DNA of 64,000 nucleotides from Halopiger xanaduensis SH-6 (GTDB taxonomy: Archaea > Halobacteriota > Halobacteria > Halobacteriales > Natrialbaceae), in the NCBI RefSeq assembly GCF_000217715.1, contig NC_015666.1, forward strand, positions 2,740,270 to 2,804,269. Direction: 5' to 3'. Shown here piece by piece: positions 17,265 to 25,200 of this stretch. A program made the translations under genes and the position numbers. Position 1 is the stretch's first letter, and the number at the start of each line of letters is the position of its first letter. The notes under the pieces are model-generated. The model ran no database searches, was not told where the DNA came from, and worked only from the letters and a program-made list of their open reading frames with translations.

Positions 17265-17340
17265 AACCTTTTACCGAGGGACGGTGCGCTGTGCGGCAGC
17301 TATGCTGCCGTCAGCGCAGCAGACCGCAGCGTAAAAGGTT
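17265..17340. repeat. Nested inverted repeat directly after engB
   Basis: Three nested perfect stems occur in 76 bases. Outer: AACCTTTTAC (17265-17274) with GTAAAAGGTT (17331-17340). Middle: TGCGCTG (17285-17291) with CAGCGCA (17312-17318). Inner: CGGCAGC (17294-17300) with GCTGCCG (17304-17310), around a TAT loop. The element begins two bases after the engB stop codon (17343-17345, minus strand), so it lies in the engB 3' untranslated region. It could be an RNA processing or termination structure, or a mobile palindromic repeat. Pairing is exact by base count; function is unknown. Confidence 0.75.
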
Positions 17341-17342
17341 GG

Positions 17343-17960
17343 TTAGAAGAATTTGAACAGGTCGTCCCGGTTCTGCTCGTGGAGGTGTTCGCGGACGGCC
17401 TCGTTGAGCGGTTCGATCCGGCCTTTCTTGGCGGTGATCGGAGCGATGGTTTCCTGCCACTGCTTCCACGGGGGATAGAGGCCGAGGCGGTCGCAGAGGT
17501 CGTTCAGGCGCTCGTCTTTGTCGTCGACCTTGTCCATCTTGTTGACGGCGACGACGACCGGGATGTCGAGGTCCCGCAGGAAGTGAAACATCTCGACGTC
17601 GTAGGGAACCTCGTCGGGGCCGGAGTGGCGGTCGATGATGTCGATGACGCTCTTGCCGTCGACGACCAGGACGGCGACGAGGATGTTCTCGGCGTAGTCC
17701 TCGAGGTAGTGGACGATGTTCGTCTTGATCTCCTCGCGGTGCTCCTCGTCGACGCCGCTCATGAAGCCGAAGCCGGGCAGGTCGGTGATGACGAAGTCCT
17801 CGGGCGCCCAGTCGTAGTGGTTCGGCTGACGGGTGACGCCGGGCTTGCCGCCGGTGTCGAACGTGTGGCCGGTCAGCTCGCGCATGAGCGTGGACTTGCC
17901 CACGTTCGAGCGACCGACGAGGGCCACCTCGGCCTCGCGATCGGGGCGAGAGTCGAACAT
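17343..17960 (-). CDS. engB: Ribosome biogenesis GTP-binding protein EngB
   Basis: 205 residues, the normal EngB/YihA length. GTPase motifs: G1 [10 protein letters not shown] (residues about 16-25), G2 region [11 protein letters not shown]3 DLPGFG, G4 NKMDK, G5 near TAKKGRI. EngB acts in assembly of the large ribosomal subunit in bacteria; archaeal members are presumed to do the same. ATG at 17960 is close to the first strand. Transcribed alone, with the nested inverted repeat just after its stop. Confidence 0.95.
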   Translation of the reverse strand: MFDSRPDREAEVALVGRSNVGKSTLMRELTGHTFDTGGKPGVTRQPNHYDWAPEDFVITDLPGFGFMSGVDEEHREEIKTNIVHYLEDYAENILVAVLVVDGKSVIDIIDRHSGPDEVPYDVEMFHFLRDLDIPVVVAVNKMDKVDDKDERLNDLCDRLGLYPPWKQWQETIAPITAKKGRIEPLNEAVREHLHEQNRDDLFKFF

Positions 17961-18133
17961 ACGCTACCGTAGGCGCGTCGTGCCTATATACGCGTTGTAC
18001 TCGTTCTCATACTCGGCGGCGGCCTCGAGCGGGCTGTTGGGTTCTGTCGTGAGTGCGCTCCGATCACCGCGACCCGATTGTCGGCGACCGAATGCCCCCG
18101 GAATTATGACCCCTGACTGTCTCATCCATCGAC

Positions 18134-19426
18134 GTGCGGCTCGTACAGTTGACGGTACCGACGGGCAAGCGGGAGACGATCCTCGAGGCCCTCGACGAGC
18201 GGGAGATCGACTACGTGCTCACCGACGAGGATAGCAACCGGGAGTACGCGGCGGTCGTCTACTTCCCGCTGCCGGATCCGGCCGTCGAGCCCGTGCTCGA
18301 CGAACTTCAGAGCGTCGGCGTCGACGAGGACGCCTACACGGTCGTCGTCGACGCGGAGACGGTCGTCTCTCGGCGCTTCGAGGAGTTGCGCGACGAGTAC
18401 GAGAACGGCGACGTCGAAACGGACCGCATCTCGCGACAGGAGTTGGAGACCGAAGCGGACGACCTGACGCCGACGTTCGGCGTCTACGCGATCATGACGA
18501 TCATCAGCGCGCTCGTCGCGACCGCGGGCCTCCTGTTGGACTCGCCGGCGGTCGTCGTCGGGTCGATGGTGATCGCGCCGCTGATCGGGCCGGCGCTCGG
18601 CGCCAGCGTCGGCACGGTGATCGACGACGAGGAGCTGTTCAAAGAAAGCGTCCTCTACCAGGCCGCCGGTATCGTCCTCGCGATCGCGGCGGCGGCCGTC
18701 TTCGCGTTCGTCGTCCGAACGACGAACGTCGTCCCCCCGGGGCTCGAGATCGACATGGTCGGCGAGATCTCCGAGCGACTCACGCCGGATCTGCTCTCGC
18801 TGGTGATCGCACTCGGGGCCGGCGTCGCGGGGATCATCAGCATCGCAACGGGCACGTCGGTCGCGCTGGTCGGGGTCATGATCGCGGCGGCGCTGATCCC
18901 GCCGGCCGCGGCCGCCGGCGTCGCCCTCGCCTGGGGGCAACCCTCCGCCGCGATCGGCGCGACGGCGCTCGTGATGGTCAACATCCTCTCGGTGAACCTC
19001 GCCGGGCTGGTGACGCTATGGTACGCCGGCTACCGGCCCGAGAGCCTCTTTTCGCTCGGCGAGACGGAACAGCGTCTCCGGCGGCGAATCGTCGGGCTCG
19101 GCGTTATCGTGCTCGTCTTCGCCGTCTTCCTCGGCGCGATTACCTACGCCTCCTACAGCACCGGAACTTTCGAGCAGAACGCCCGCGAGGAGGTCGAACA
19201 GGTCCTCTCCGAGGACGATTTCACCGAGTTCCAGCTGCTCGAGTTCGAGGTCGTGATGGACGAGAACTACCCGTTCCTCGGGCCGGATCGGGTGGTCGTG
19301 ACGATCGGCGGGCCGCCCGGGTCGTCGCCGCCCGAGCTGGCCGACGTCCTCTACGAGCGGATCAACCGCCACGCCGATGACGAGGTCGATCTCGAGATCA
19401 GGTACGTAGACGTCGTCGAGCGGTAG
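18134..19426 (+). CDS. TIGR00341/DUF389 membrane protein
   Basis: 430 residues from GTG 18134. Layout: a soluble N-terminal part (about 1-110), a block of about six membrane helices with the family core LDSPAVVVGSMVIAPLIGPALG (quoted as SPAVVVGSMVIAPLIGPALG) and GVMIAAALIPPAAAAGVALA, and a soluble C-terminal domain from about residue 345. The P-x-x-G motifs in helices fit DUF389. Function is unknown; transport has been proposed. Start choice: GTG gives RLVQLTVPTGK, the usual N terminus. Confidence 0.92.
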   Translation: MRLVQLTVPTGKRETILEALDEREIDYVLTDEDSNREYAAVVYFPLPDPAVEPVLDELQSVGVDEDAYTVVVDAETVVSRRFEELRDEYENGDVETDRISRQELETEADDLTPTFGVYAIMTIISALVATAGLLLDSPAVVVGSMVIAPLIGPALGASVGTVIDDEELFKESVLYQAAGIVLAIAAAAVFAFVVRTTNVVPPGLEIDMVGEISERLTPDLLSLVIALGAGVAGIISIATGTSVALVGVMIAAALIPPAAAAGVALAWGQPSAAIGATALVMVNILSVNLAGLVTLWYAGYRPESLFSLGETEQRLRRRIVGLGVIVLVFAVFLGAITYASYSTGTFEQNAREEVEQVLSEDDFTEFQLLEFEVVMDENYPFLGPDRVVVTIGGPPGSSPPELADVLYERINRHADDEVDLEIRYVDVVER

Positions 19427-19458
19427 CGGATCGACGGGTGCTCGAGCGGTCGATTCCG

Positions 19459-19803
19459 TTACTCGCGTCGGAGCCGCTCGAGCAGCCCCGCGCTCGTCCC
19501 GGCGTCGGCAGCGGTCGTATCGGTGTCCGACCCGTCGTTGGCAGCGGGGCCGGAGCCGGCATTGGACTCGCTCGAGCCGCTCCGAGTTCGACCGATCCGA
19601 CGCCGGAGCCACGCTCTCGGCCCGCCGATCCGGTTGACGAGGTACGTCGGGAAGTAGAGCGCGAACGCGCCGAGCGCGAGGAAGCCGACGCCGCCGACGA
19701 GTCGGCCGGTGCGGACGAACTCGAAGCCGACGACGAACATCGGGCCGGCCATCGAGAGCCCGGCGGCGATCTGGAGCATATCGAACAGGCCGAGGCGCTT
19801 CAT
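19459..19803 (-). CDS. Haloarchaeal two-helix membrane protein
   Basis: 114 residues. Two hydrophobic segments (about 8-30, LQIAAGLSMAGPMFVVGFEF; and 37-56, GGVGFLALGAFALYFPTYLV) are followed by a basic stretch (RAWLRRRIGRTR) and an acidic Ser/Gly-rich tail. I believe it belongs to a haloarchaea-restricted family of unknown function. Its ATG at 19803 lies about 50 bases after the NOG1 stop, so it probably shares the NOG1 transcript. Confidence 0.75.
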   Translation of the reverse strand: MKRLGLFDMLQIAAGLSMAGPMFVVGFEFVRTGRLVGGVGFLALGAFALYFPTYLVNRIGGPRAWLRRRIGRTRSGSSESNAGSGPAANDGSDTDTTAADAGTSAGLLERLRRE

Positions 19804-19852
19804 GCGTCTTCCTCCGCGCCGTCGCTGCGGTCCCGAACTCGCGTCCGAGTCC

Positions 19853-20848
19853 TCATCCCTCGAACGGCAGTTCCGGCTCGTAGTCGACCGCCTCGATCGC
19901 CGCGTCCAGCACCGTCTCGACGTTCTCGCCGGTTTCGACGCTCATGGTGTAGTCGGCGTCCATCTCCTCGAGCAGGTCGCCGTCCCAGACGTCCCGGCGA
20001 TCGGCCTTGTTCGCGATCGTGAGGACGGGAATCTCCTCGAACTGGCCCGCGATCGAATCGCGCAACTCGAGTTGCGAGGACAGCGGGTAACCGCACTCGC
20101 CGCTGGGGTCGATCATCACGAGCATGCAGTCCGCGAGGTGCTCGATGGCGCTGACGGCCTGTGATTCGATCTCGTTGCGCTCCGCCGGGGGTCGGTCGAG
20201 CAGTCCCGGCGTGTCGACGATCTGGTAGCGGATGTGGTCGCGCTCGAAGTGGCCGACGCCGATCCCCTTCGTCGTGAACGGGTAGGAGGCCGTCTCGCCG
20301 CGGGCGCTCGTGACGCCGTTGACGAACGACGATTTCCCCACGTTCGGGTAGCCGGCGACGACGATCGTCGGTTCCTCCGGGTCGATATCGGGCAGGTCCC
20401 GGAGGTCGTTGCGCGACTTGTTGATATAGAGCAGGTCGTCGTCGATCTGTTCAACGATGTCCGCCAGCCGCGCGAAGGCCTGTTTGCGGTGCTTGCGCGC
20501 GGTGTCCACGTCGGTCTTTCGGAGGCGGGGCTGGTACTCCTCGTGGATCTCGCGGGCCTTACGGCTGGCCCACATCACTTCCGAGAGGCTCTGTCGCAGC
20601 TTGTCGACGTCGACGATCGCGTCCGCCAGTTCGTAGTAGAACGGGTGGACGTCGTCCTCGTACTCGAAGTCCGGCCAGGCCGTGACGACGTTCTCGAGGT
20701 TATCGGAGATGATGTTCGCCGCCGTCTGCAGCATCGACTGCTGGGCCTCGAGGCCGCCCTTGGCCTTGCCGGCCCGCGCCGCCCGCGAAAACGCCTTGTC
20801 GATCAACTCTTCCGACGTGGGCGTCGTCGGAAGGTCTTCGAAAATCAT
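19853..20848 (-). CDS. NOG1 family GTPase
   Basis: 331 residues. The N-terminal helical domain (about 1-155, with IFEDLPTTPTSEELIDKAFS typical of NOG1) precedes an OBG-type GTPase: G1 GYPNVGKSSFVN, G2 SYPFTTKGIGVGH, G3 DTPGLLD, G4 NKADR. NOG1 proteins act in 60S/50S ribosome assembly; the archaeal forms lack the long eukaryotic C terminus, as here. Start ATG 20848 follows a clear TATA-like box at 20871-20878. Confidence 0.94.
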   Translation of the reverse strand: MIFEDLPTTPTSEELIDKAFSRAARAGKAKGGLEAQQSMLQTAANIISDNLENVVTAWPDFEYEDDVHPFYYELADAIVDVDKLRQSLSEVMWASRKAREIHEEYQPRLRKTDVDTARKHRKQAFARLADIVEQIDDDLLYINKSRNDLRDLPDIDPEEPTIVVAGYPNVGKSSFVNGVTSARGETASYPFTTKGIGVGHFERDHIRYQIVDTPGLLDRPPAERNEIESQAVSAIEHLADCMLVMIDPSGECGYPLSSQLELRDSIAGQFEEIPVLTIANKADRRDVWDGDLLEEMDADYTMSVETGENVETVLDAAIEAVDYEPELPFEG

Positions 20849-20870
20849 GCCCGTCGCTATGACCCGCGCC

Positions 20871-20878
20871 CATAAAAG
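20871..20878 (-). promoter_or_regulatory. TATA-like box of the NOG1 gene
   Basis: The minus strand reads CTTTTATG, centred about 26 bases before ATG 20848. This fits a leaderless transcript. Only about 50 bases separate it from the divergent gene at 20931, so the two promoters are close. Confidence 0.55.
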
Positions 20879-20930
20879 GGCGTCCGTTGGCCGCCGTCAG
20901 CTTATCCCTCCCGACGCCCTACGGACGCCC

Positions 20931-21341
20931 ATGACAAACTGGCGCGCGGTCTTCGTCGGGTTCGTCGTCGCGACCGTCCTCGGAATCCTCGGGTTGGCCC
21001 TGCCGGGCGTCGGCCAGCTCGCCGCGGGACTGATCGGCGGCTTCGTCGCCGGCTACATGGCCGGCGGCGGCATCGGGAGCGGCTTCTGGCACGGATTGCT
21101 CGCCGGCGCGCTCGGCGGGATCATCGGCGGCCTGCTCATCGGGGTCGCGGTCGGCGTCGCCGGCCTCGCGCTCGGCCCCGTCGGCGGCGCGATCTCCGGC
21201 ACCGTCGGCGTGGGCATCTTCGCGTTCGCCGTCGCCGTCTCGCTGGTCATGGCCGTCGAGAGCGCGATCGCCGGCGCCGTCGGCGGCGCGCTCAACTCGG
21301 GCGCCGACACCGGTCGCTCGACAGGCGGACAGCGGTACTAA
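20931..21341 (+). CDS. DUF5518-like glycine-rich membrane protein
   Basis: 136 residues, nearly all hydrophobic and rich in glycine. Segments at about 5-25, 30-55, 55-85 and 90-125 suggest four membrane passes with GG/GxxxG packing (FVAGYMAGGGIGSGFWHGLL). This is the pattern of the archaeal DUF5518 family, of unknown function. A Gly/Ser-rich polar tail ends the protein. ATG 20931 is the first in-frame start after the likely promoter and matches the family start (MTNWRAV). Confidence 0.8.
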   Translation: MTNWRAVFVGFVVATVLGILGLALPGVGQLAAGLIGGFVAGYMAGGGIGSGFWHGLLAGALGGIIGGLLIGVAVGVAGLALGPVGGAISGTVGVGIFAFAVAVSLVMAVESAIAGAVGGALNSGADTGRSTGGQRY

Positions 21342-21503
21342 GAATCGGATTTTCGATCGCTGTCTTCGGCCCTCGAGCGTTCGAGTCAGAAGAACCGAGT
21401 CTGGTCTACTCGACTCTCGAGACCGGATTGCGACGGCTCCCGCTCGAGAGTCGGAATCGAACGCAAAGAAACGGCGACGCCGTCCGCGGCCGCGACCGAA
21501 CCG

Positions 21504-21851
21504 TTAGCTCGAGGCCATCTCCCGACAGCTTTCGGCGCACTTCGGGAGGACCTCGGCGCAGGCCTGACAGTGTTCGTGGTCGTGCTGTTCGCACTCCTCG
21601 GCGCACTCTTCGCAGAGGTCCGCACAGAGTTCGCCCAGTTCCTGGTGGTAGCCCGAGTTGCGGGCCATGAACCGCGCGTGAAGCGACGCGATGTCGGCCA
21701 CGTCCCGACAGAGCCGGATGCAGCGGGCCATGTCTTCGCCCTCGCCGGCGCAGGCGTCCGCACACCACTCGCAGACCTGGGCCGCCTCGAGGCAGTTGTC
21801 GATACACTCCTGCATGTGGTCGTCCGCGTGCTCGAGTTGTTGCAGTGCCAT
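21504..21851 (-). CDS. Four-helix-bundle copper-storage-like protein
   Basis: 115 residues from ATG 21851. Cysteines recur in helical spacing: CIDNCLEAAQVCEWCADAC, RCIRLCRDV, LCADLCEECAEECEQHDHEHC and CAEVLPKCAESC (each quoted within a single helix). This is the pattern of the Csp/DUF326 family, whose Cys-lined four-helix core binds many Cu(I) ions. It is cytosolic here (no signal peptide), so copper storage or buffering is the likely role. It seems to be a single-gene unit. Confidence 0.88.
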   Translation of the reverse strand: MALQQLEHADDHMQECIDNCLEAAQVCEWCADACAGEGEDMARCIRLCRDVADIASLHARFMARNSGYHQELGELCADLCEECAEECEQHDHEHCQACAEVLPKCAESCREMASS

Positions 21852-21965
21852 CACGGCTAGCCACGCCGCTCGTCACAATCAAACTGATACGGACGTTTGC
21901 AAGGAACGACAAGGAACGAACCGTTATCCAGCAACAGATCCGAGTACGTGGGGCCGGCCGTTCGA

Positions 21966-22250
21966 CTACCGCCGCGACTCGAGTTCGCCCTCGAGATCCT
22001 CGAGGTCCATGCCCTTCATCGAGAGCAGGACGAGCAGGTGGTAGACGATGTCGGCGGCCTCGTAGGCAATCTCCTCGTCGTCGTCGTCCTTCGCGGCCAG
22101 CACGAGTTCCGTCGTCTCCTCGCCGAGTTTCTCCAGCACTGCGTTCTCGCCCTTCTCGTGGGTGAACAGCGACGCGGTGTAGGAGTCTTCGGGCAGCGTT
22201 TCCTTGCGATCCTCGATCACGGCGAACAGGTCCTCGAGCGTGTCGTCCAT
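21966..22250 (-). CDS. hisE: Phosphoribosyl-ATP diphosphatase
   Basis: 94 residues, the length of stand-alone HisE. It hydrolyses phosphoribosyl-ATP to phosphoribosyl-AMP in the second step of histidine biosynthesis. The all-alpha NTP pyrophosphohydrolase motif shows as LGEETTELVLAAKD and EIAYEAADIVYHLLVLL (metal-binding EExxE and ExxD). Its ATG directly abuts the stop of the bifunctional-nuclease gene with no gap, so the two are co-transcribed and probably coupled. Confidence 0.94.
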   Translation of the reverse strand: MDDTLEDLFAVIEDRKETLPEDSYTASLFTHEKGENAVLEKLGEETTELVLAAKDDDDEEIAYEAADIVYHLLVLLSMKGMDLEDLEGELESRR

Positions 22251-22718
22251 CTACATTTCACCGGCGACGTTGCGGATGTCTTCTAATTGCTCGAACTTGT
22301 CGCTGTCGTCTCGGCCGTTCTCGAAGACTTCCTCGGTGACTTCGATCTCGGCGTTCGTCCGGGCGGCCAGCGCCAGCGAGTCGCTCGGTCGGGCGTCGAC
22401 GACCGTCCCCCCGCGGGGCGTCTCGAGGTGCAGATCCGCGATGTAGGTGCCGCCCTGCCCGCCGTCGCGCTCCTCGATCTCGCTGACGACGACGCGGTCG
22501 ATCCGACTGCCAAGTTCCTCCATCACGTCCAGCAGGAGGTCGTGGGTCAGCGGGCGGCCGATGTCCTCGGCCTCGAGGCCCCGGGCGATGCTGGTCGCCT
22601 CGTTGAACCCGATGAAGATGGGGACGACGTCGTCCTCGTCGTCGACGCTCAAGACGACGACCGGGACCGGCCCCTGCTGGGTTCCTGCGACGCGGACCGC
22701 GTCGATGGATGCGTGCAT
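22251..22718 (-). CDS. Bifunctional nuclease family protein (DUF151)
   Basis: 155 residues from ATG 22718. The family core is present: VVVLSVDDEDDVVPIFIGFNEA, then RPLTHDLLLDVMEELGSRIDRV (quoted as DLLLDVMEELGSRIDRV) and ARPSDSLALAARTNAEIEVTE. Archaeal and bacterial homologues are small and oligomeric; nuclease activity was described for the plant members. Its role beside hisE is unknown. The alternative start at 22772 would add a poor-quality extension, so 22718 is chosen. Confidence 0.88.
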   Translation of the reverse strand: MHASIDAVRVAGTQQGPVPVVVLSVDDEDDVVPIFIGFNEATSIARGLEAEDIGRPLTHDLLLDVMEELGSRIDRVVVSEIEERDGGQGGTYIADLHLETPRGGTVVDARPSDSLALAARTNAEIEVTEEVFENGRDDSDKFEQLEDIRNVAGEM

Positions 22719-22832
22719 ACCGCAACCGTCGCGTGCGAGGGAGAAAACATGTCCGGTCGCGAATGCATGCACGCGAGGCGGCCGTCGTAGGGCCGCGCTC
22801 GGGACGGCGACCGCAGCGTTTCGCAGTTCGCG

Positions 22833-23519
22833 TTAGGCCGGGTCCGTCGCCGGTTTCTCGTTCTCGAGCGCCGGCACCGACGCCGCCTCGTTCTCGAAGA
22901 AGGCCAGCCCGTGAATCCGGCTGTCGGGGGTCAGTTCGGGGTGGAACGCGGTGCCGACGACGGAACCCTGCCGGACCGCAACCGGGCGGCCGTCCCACGT
23001 CGCGAGCACCTCGGCGTTGGCGTCGCCGTTGCCGCCTTCGTCTCCGTTATCGTCCGCGCCGATGTCGACGTCGGCAACCGCCGGCGCGCGGATGAACACC
23101 GCCGGATACGGCTCGTCGTCCGCGAGACCCTCGACCTCGAGGGGCGCCTCGAAGCTGTCCTTCTGCCGGCCGAAGGCGTTGCGCTCGACCGCCACGTCGA
23201 GCAGTCCGAGTTCGTCGACCCGATCGTCGTTCGGATCGCTCGAGGCGACGATCAGGCCGGCGCAGGTAGCGAGCAGGGGTTTGCCCGCGGCGACGTGATC
23301 TCGAATCTCGGCCGCGATTCCCTCGCTGTGGACGAGCCGCGAGATGGTCGTCGACTCGCCGCCGGGCATCGCGAGCAGGTCGCAGTCGGGAACGATTCCC
23401 GACTCGCGGATTTCGCGGACGGTGACCTCGTGTCCGCGGGCTCGCGCCGCCCGTTCGATGGCGTCGGCGTGCTCTTCGACGTCGCCCTGAACGGCGACGA
23501 CGCCGGCGGTCAGTGGCAT
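22833..23519 (-). CDS. pdxT: Pyridoxal 5'-phosphate synthase glutaminase subunit
   Basis: 228 residues. PdxT releases ammonia from glutamine for PdxS, which makes PLP; pdxS is not in this window. The class I glutaminase set is visible: GVVAVQGDVEEH, MPGGEST, the nucleophile Cys in LLATCAGLIVAS and the His-Glu pair in GTAFHPEL. An acidic insert (about residues 170-185, DIGADDNGDEGGNGDANAE) is unusual for PdxT and looks like haloarchaeal surface enrichment. ATG 23519 matches the normal N terminus (MPLTAGVVAVQGD). Sec61-beta precedes it on the same strand. Confidence 0.95.
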   Translation of the reverse strand: MPLTAGVVAVQGDVEEHADAIERAARARGHEVTVREIRESGIVPDCDLLAMPGGESTTISRLVHSEGIAAEIRDHVAAGKPLLATCAGLIVASSDPNDDRVDELGLLDVAVERNAFGRQKDSFEAPLEVEGLADDEPYPAVFIRAPAVADVDIGADDNGDEGGNGDANAEVLATWDGRPVAVRQGSVVGTAFHPELTPDSRIHGLAFFENEAASVPALENEKPATDPA

Positions 23520-23702
23520 GCGCGCCCGTAGGGATGGGGGGATCAAAAAGGCCGCGTCCGCGTCAGCGCCCGCCGTTTCGTCTCGAGCCGCTCTTCGCGG
23601 CGATCCGTCGGCGTCGGCGACGCGTTCGACGAACCCGACACTACGGGCGCTCCTCGGCCGGCACCGGTGCGAAGAATCGAGCACCGAGAACGAACGGGTC
23701 GC

Positions 23703-23864
23703 TTACGCGACGAAGGTCAGCAGCTGTACGAGAACGCCGATCAGCACGCCGGTTGCGATGACGGTCTTGGGATTGATCTTGATCGCGTTCGAGTCCTCCG
23801 AGTCGAAGTACCGGACGAGTCCGGCACTGGACATCAAGCCGCCGGAATTTTGTCCTTTATCCAT
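23703..23864 (-). CDS. Preprotein translocase Sec61-beta/SecG subunit
   Basis: 53 residues, read from ATG 23864 to TAA at 23703-23705; short enough to be missed by length cut-offs. The family pattern is clear: a polar N terminus ([20 protein letters not shown]), the conserved [12 protein letters not shown][10 protein letters not shown] (quoted in pieces), and a single C-terminal hydrophobic helix ([19 protein letters not shown]). It is the small tail-anchored subunit of the SecYEG/Sec61 translocon. A TATA-like ATTTAG about 26 bases upstream supports the start. pdxT follows downstream on the same strand. Confidence 0.93.
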   Translation of the reverse strand: MDKGQNSGGLMSSAGLVRYFDSEDSNAIKINPKTVIATGVLIGVLVQLLTFVA

Positions 23865-24038
23865 GTGCGGTCATACGGTCGCCCGGAACTAAATCTTTCG
23901 TCCGGCGGTGGTCCTCGACGGGTCGCGGCCGACGCCGTCTCGACTCGTCTACCTCGAGCCGTTTGCACCGAGATTGCGGCAAGCCCGCGCGACTGGGAAA
24001 CCCTTATGCGCCGCGCGTGGCAACTAGCGCTGAACCGC

Positions 24039-24308
24039 ATGACTGTCACGCTCAAGGACTTCTACGCGGACTGGTGTGGCCCCTGCAAGACCCAGGATCC
24101 GATCCTCGAGGAACTCGAGGAGGACTGGGAGGGGCGCTTCGAAGTCGAGAAGGTAAACGTCGACGAACAACAGGACCTGGCCAATGAGTACCAGGTCCGC
24201 TCGCTGCCGACGCTGATCATCGAAAACGACGACGGCATCGTCGAGCGCTTCGTCGGCGTCACCCAGCGCGAGGACATCGAGGACGCCCTCGAGTCGGCCG
24301 GCGCGTAG
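24039..24308 (+). CDS. Thioredoxin
   Basis: 89 residues from ATG 24039. The active site is WCGPCK (about residues 12-17), preceded by LKDFYADW, and the cis-Pro loop reads VRSLPTLII. The N-terminal strand-helix of longer thioredoxins is shortened, as in many archaeal forms. It reduces protein disulfides in the cytosol. A TATA-like CCTTATG at about 24002-24008 lies about 35 bases upstream, which supports this start over the ATG at 24006. Confidence 0.93.
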   Translation: MTVTLKDFYADWCGPCKTQDPILEELEEDWEGRFEVEKVNVDEQQDLANEYQVRSLPTLIIENDDGIVERFVGVTQREDIEDALESAGA

Positions 24309-24428
24309 GCCGTAGCCGTAGCAACTGTAACTATCGGGTCGCCGACACCGAGACGCCGGAACTGATCCCGGTCGTCTCGTTCATTTCTCTCCGTTTTCGC
24401 CGCGCCGTAGCGGCTAGTACGGCGAGCG

Positions 24429-25097
24429 TCACTCCTGCCACTTCACGCCGAGATCGCGGGCGTCGTTGTACATCGTGAGCGTGATCGTCAGCGCCGTGAG
24501 GCTCTCGATCGCCGCGGCGTTCGACAGCGGCCCCGCCTCGAGCGCGCGAAGTCCCTCGATCTCGTTAGTTAGATCGACGACGGTCCGGACCGCGTCGCGA
24601 TCGGTCCCGACGACGGGCGTGTCGTAGTCGATGTCGGCCTCGAGATCGGCGAGCCGGGCGGCCGGGAGGTTGTGGTACGCGCCGACGACCGGAACGCCGT
24701 CGGGCGCTCGCTGGGCGACGAGTTCGGTCGTGCTGCCGGCCGACGGCGGGTGGAACTGCATCCCGCCGTCGTCGCGTTTCATGGCGACCGCGGGCGTGAC
24801 GAGGATCGTGTTTTCGTCGAGCGCGTCCGCGACCGACTCGATCGTGTCGCCGACGTGGTAGGGCGGAACCGCGAGCACCGCGACGTCGGCGCGGTCGGTG
24901 ACCATCTCGTTGACGAACCCCTTGACGGTGGCCTCGGCGCCGTGGGCCTCGAGGGTTTCCTCGTAGCCGGCGACCGCGTCCCGGGCGCTCTCGGGGTCGC
25001 GGGAGCCGACGAGCACCTCGTGGTCGGTGTCCCGTCCGAACCGGAGCGCGAGCCCTTCGCCGATGTCGCCGGTGCCGCCGAGCAGTGCGATTCGCAT
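24429..25097 (-). CDS. npdG: NADPH-dependent F420 reductase
   Basis: 222 residues. The N-terminal dinucleotide fold reads RIALLGGTGDIGEGLALRFGR, followed by LVGSRDPESARD (Arg for the NADP phosphate), VLAVPPYHV and VTPAVAMKR, and near the end NAAAIESLTALTITL. These match F420H2:NADP+ oxidoreductase. It moves hydride between F420 and NADP(H), supplying F420H2 for enzymes such as the Mer-like protein at 4977-6005. Transcribed as a single gene by the look of its flanks. Confidence 0.93.
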   Translation of the reverse strand: MRIALLGGTGDIGEGLALRFGRDTDHEVLVGSRDPESARDAVAGYEETLEAHGAEATVKGFVNEMVTDRADVAVLAVPPYHVGDTIESVADALDENTILVTPAVAMKRDDGGMQFHPPSAGSTTELVAQRAPDGVPVVGAYHNLPAARLADLEADIDYDTPVVGTDRDAVRTVVDLTNEIEGLRALEAGPLSNAAAIESLTALTITLTMYNDARDLGVKWQE

Positions 25098-25200
25098 ACG
25101 CGCCCCTGCGAGCGAAATCGGAATAAAACCGGGTGATCGGCCGGCCCGAGCGGGAGGGCGTCGACTGCGTCGCGGCTCCGAGCCCGCGGACGAGCGCCGA

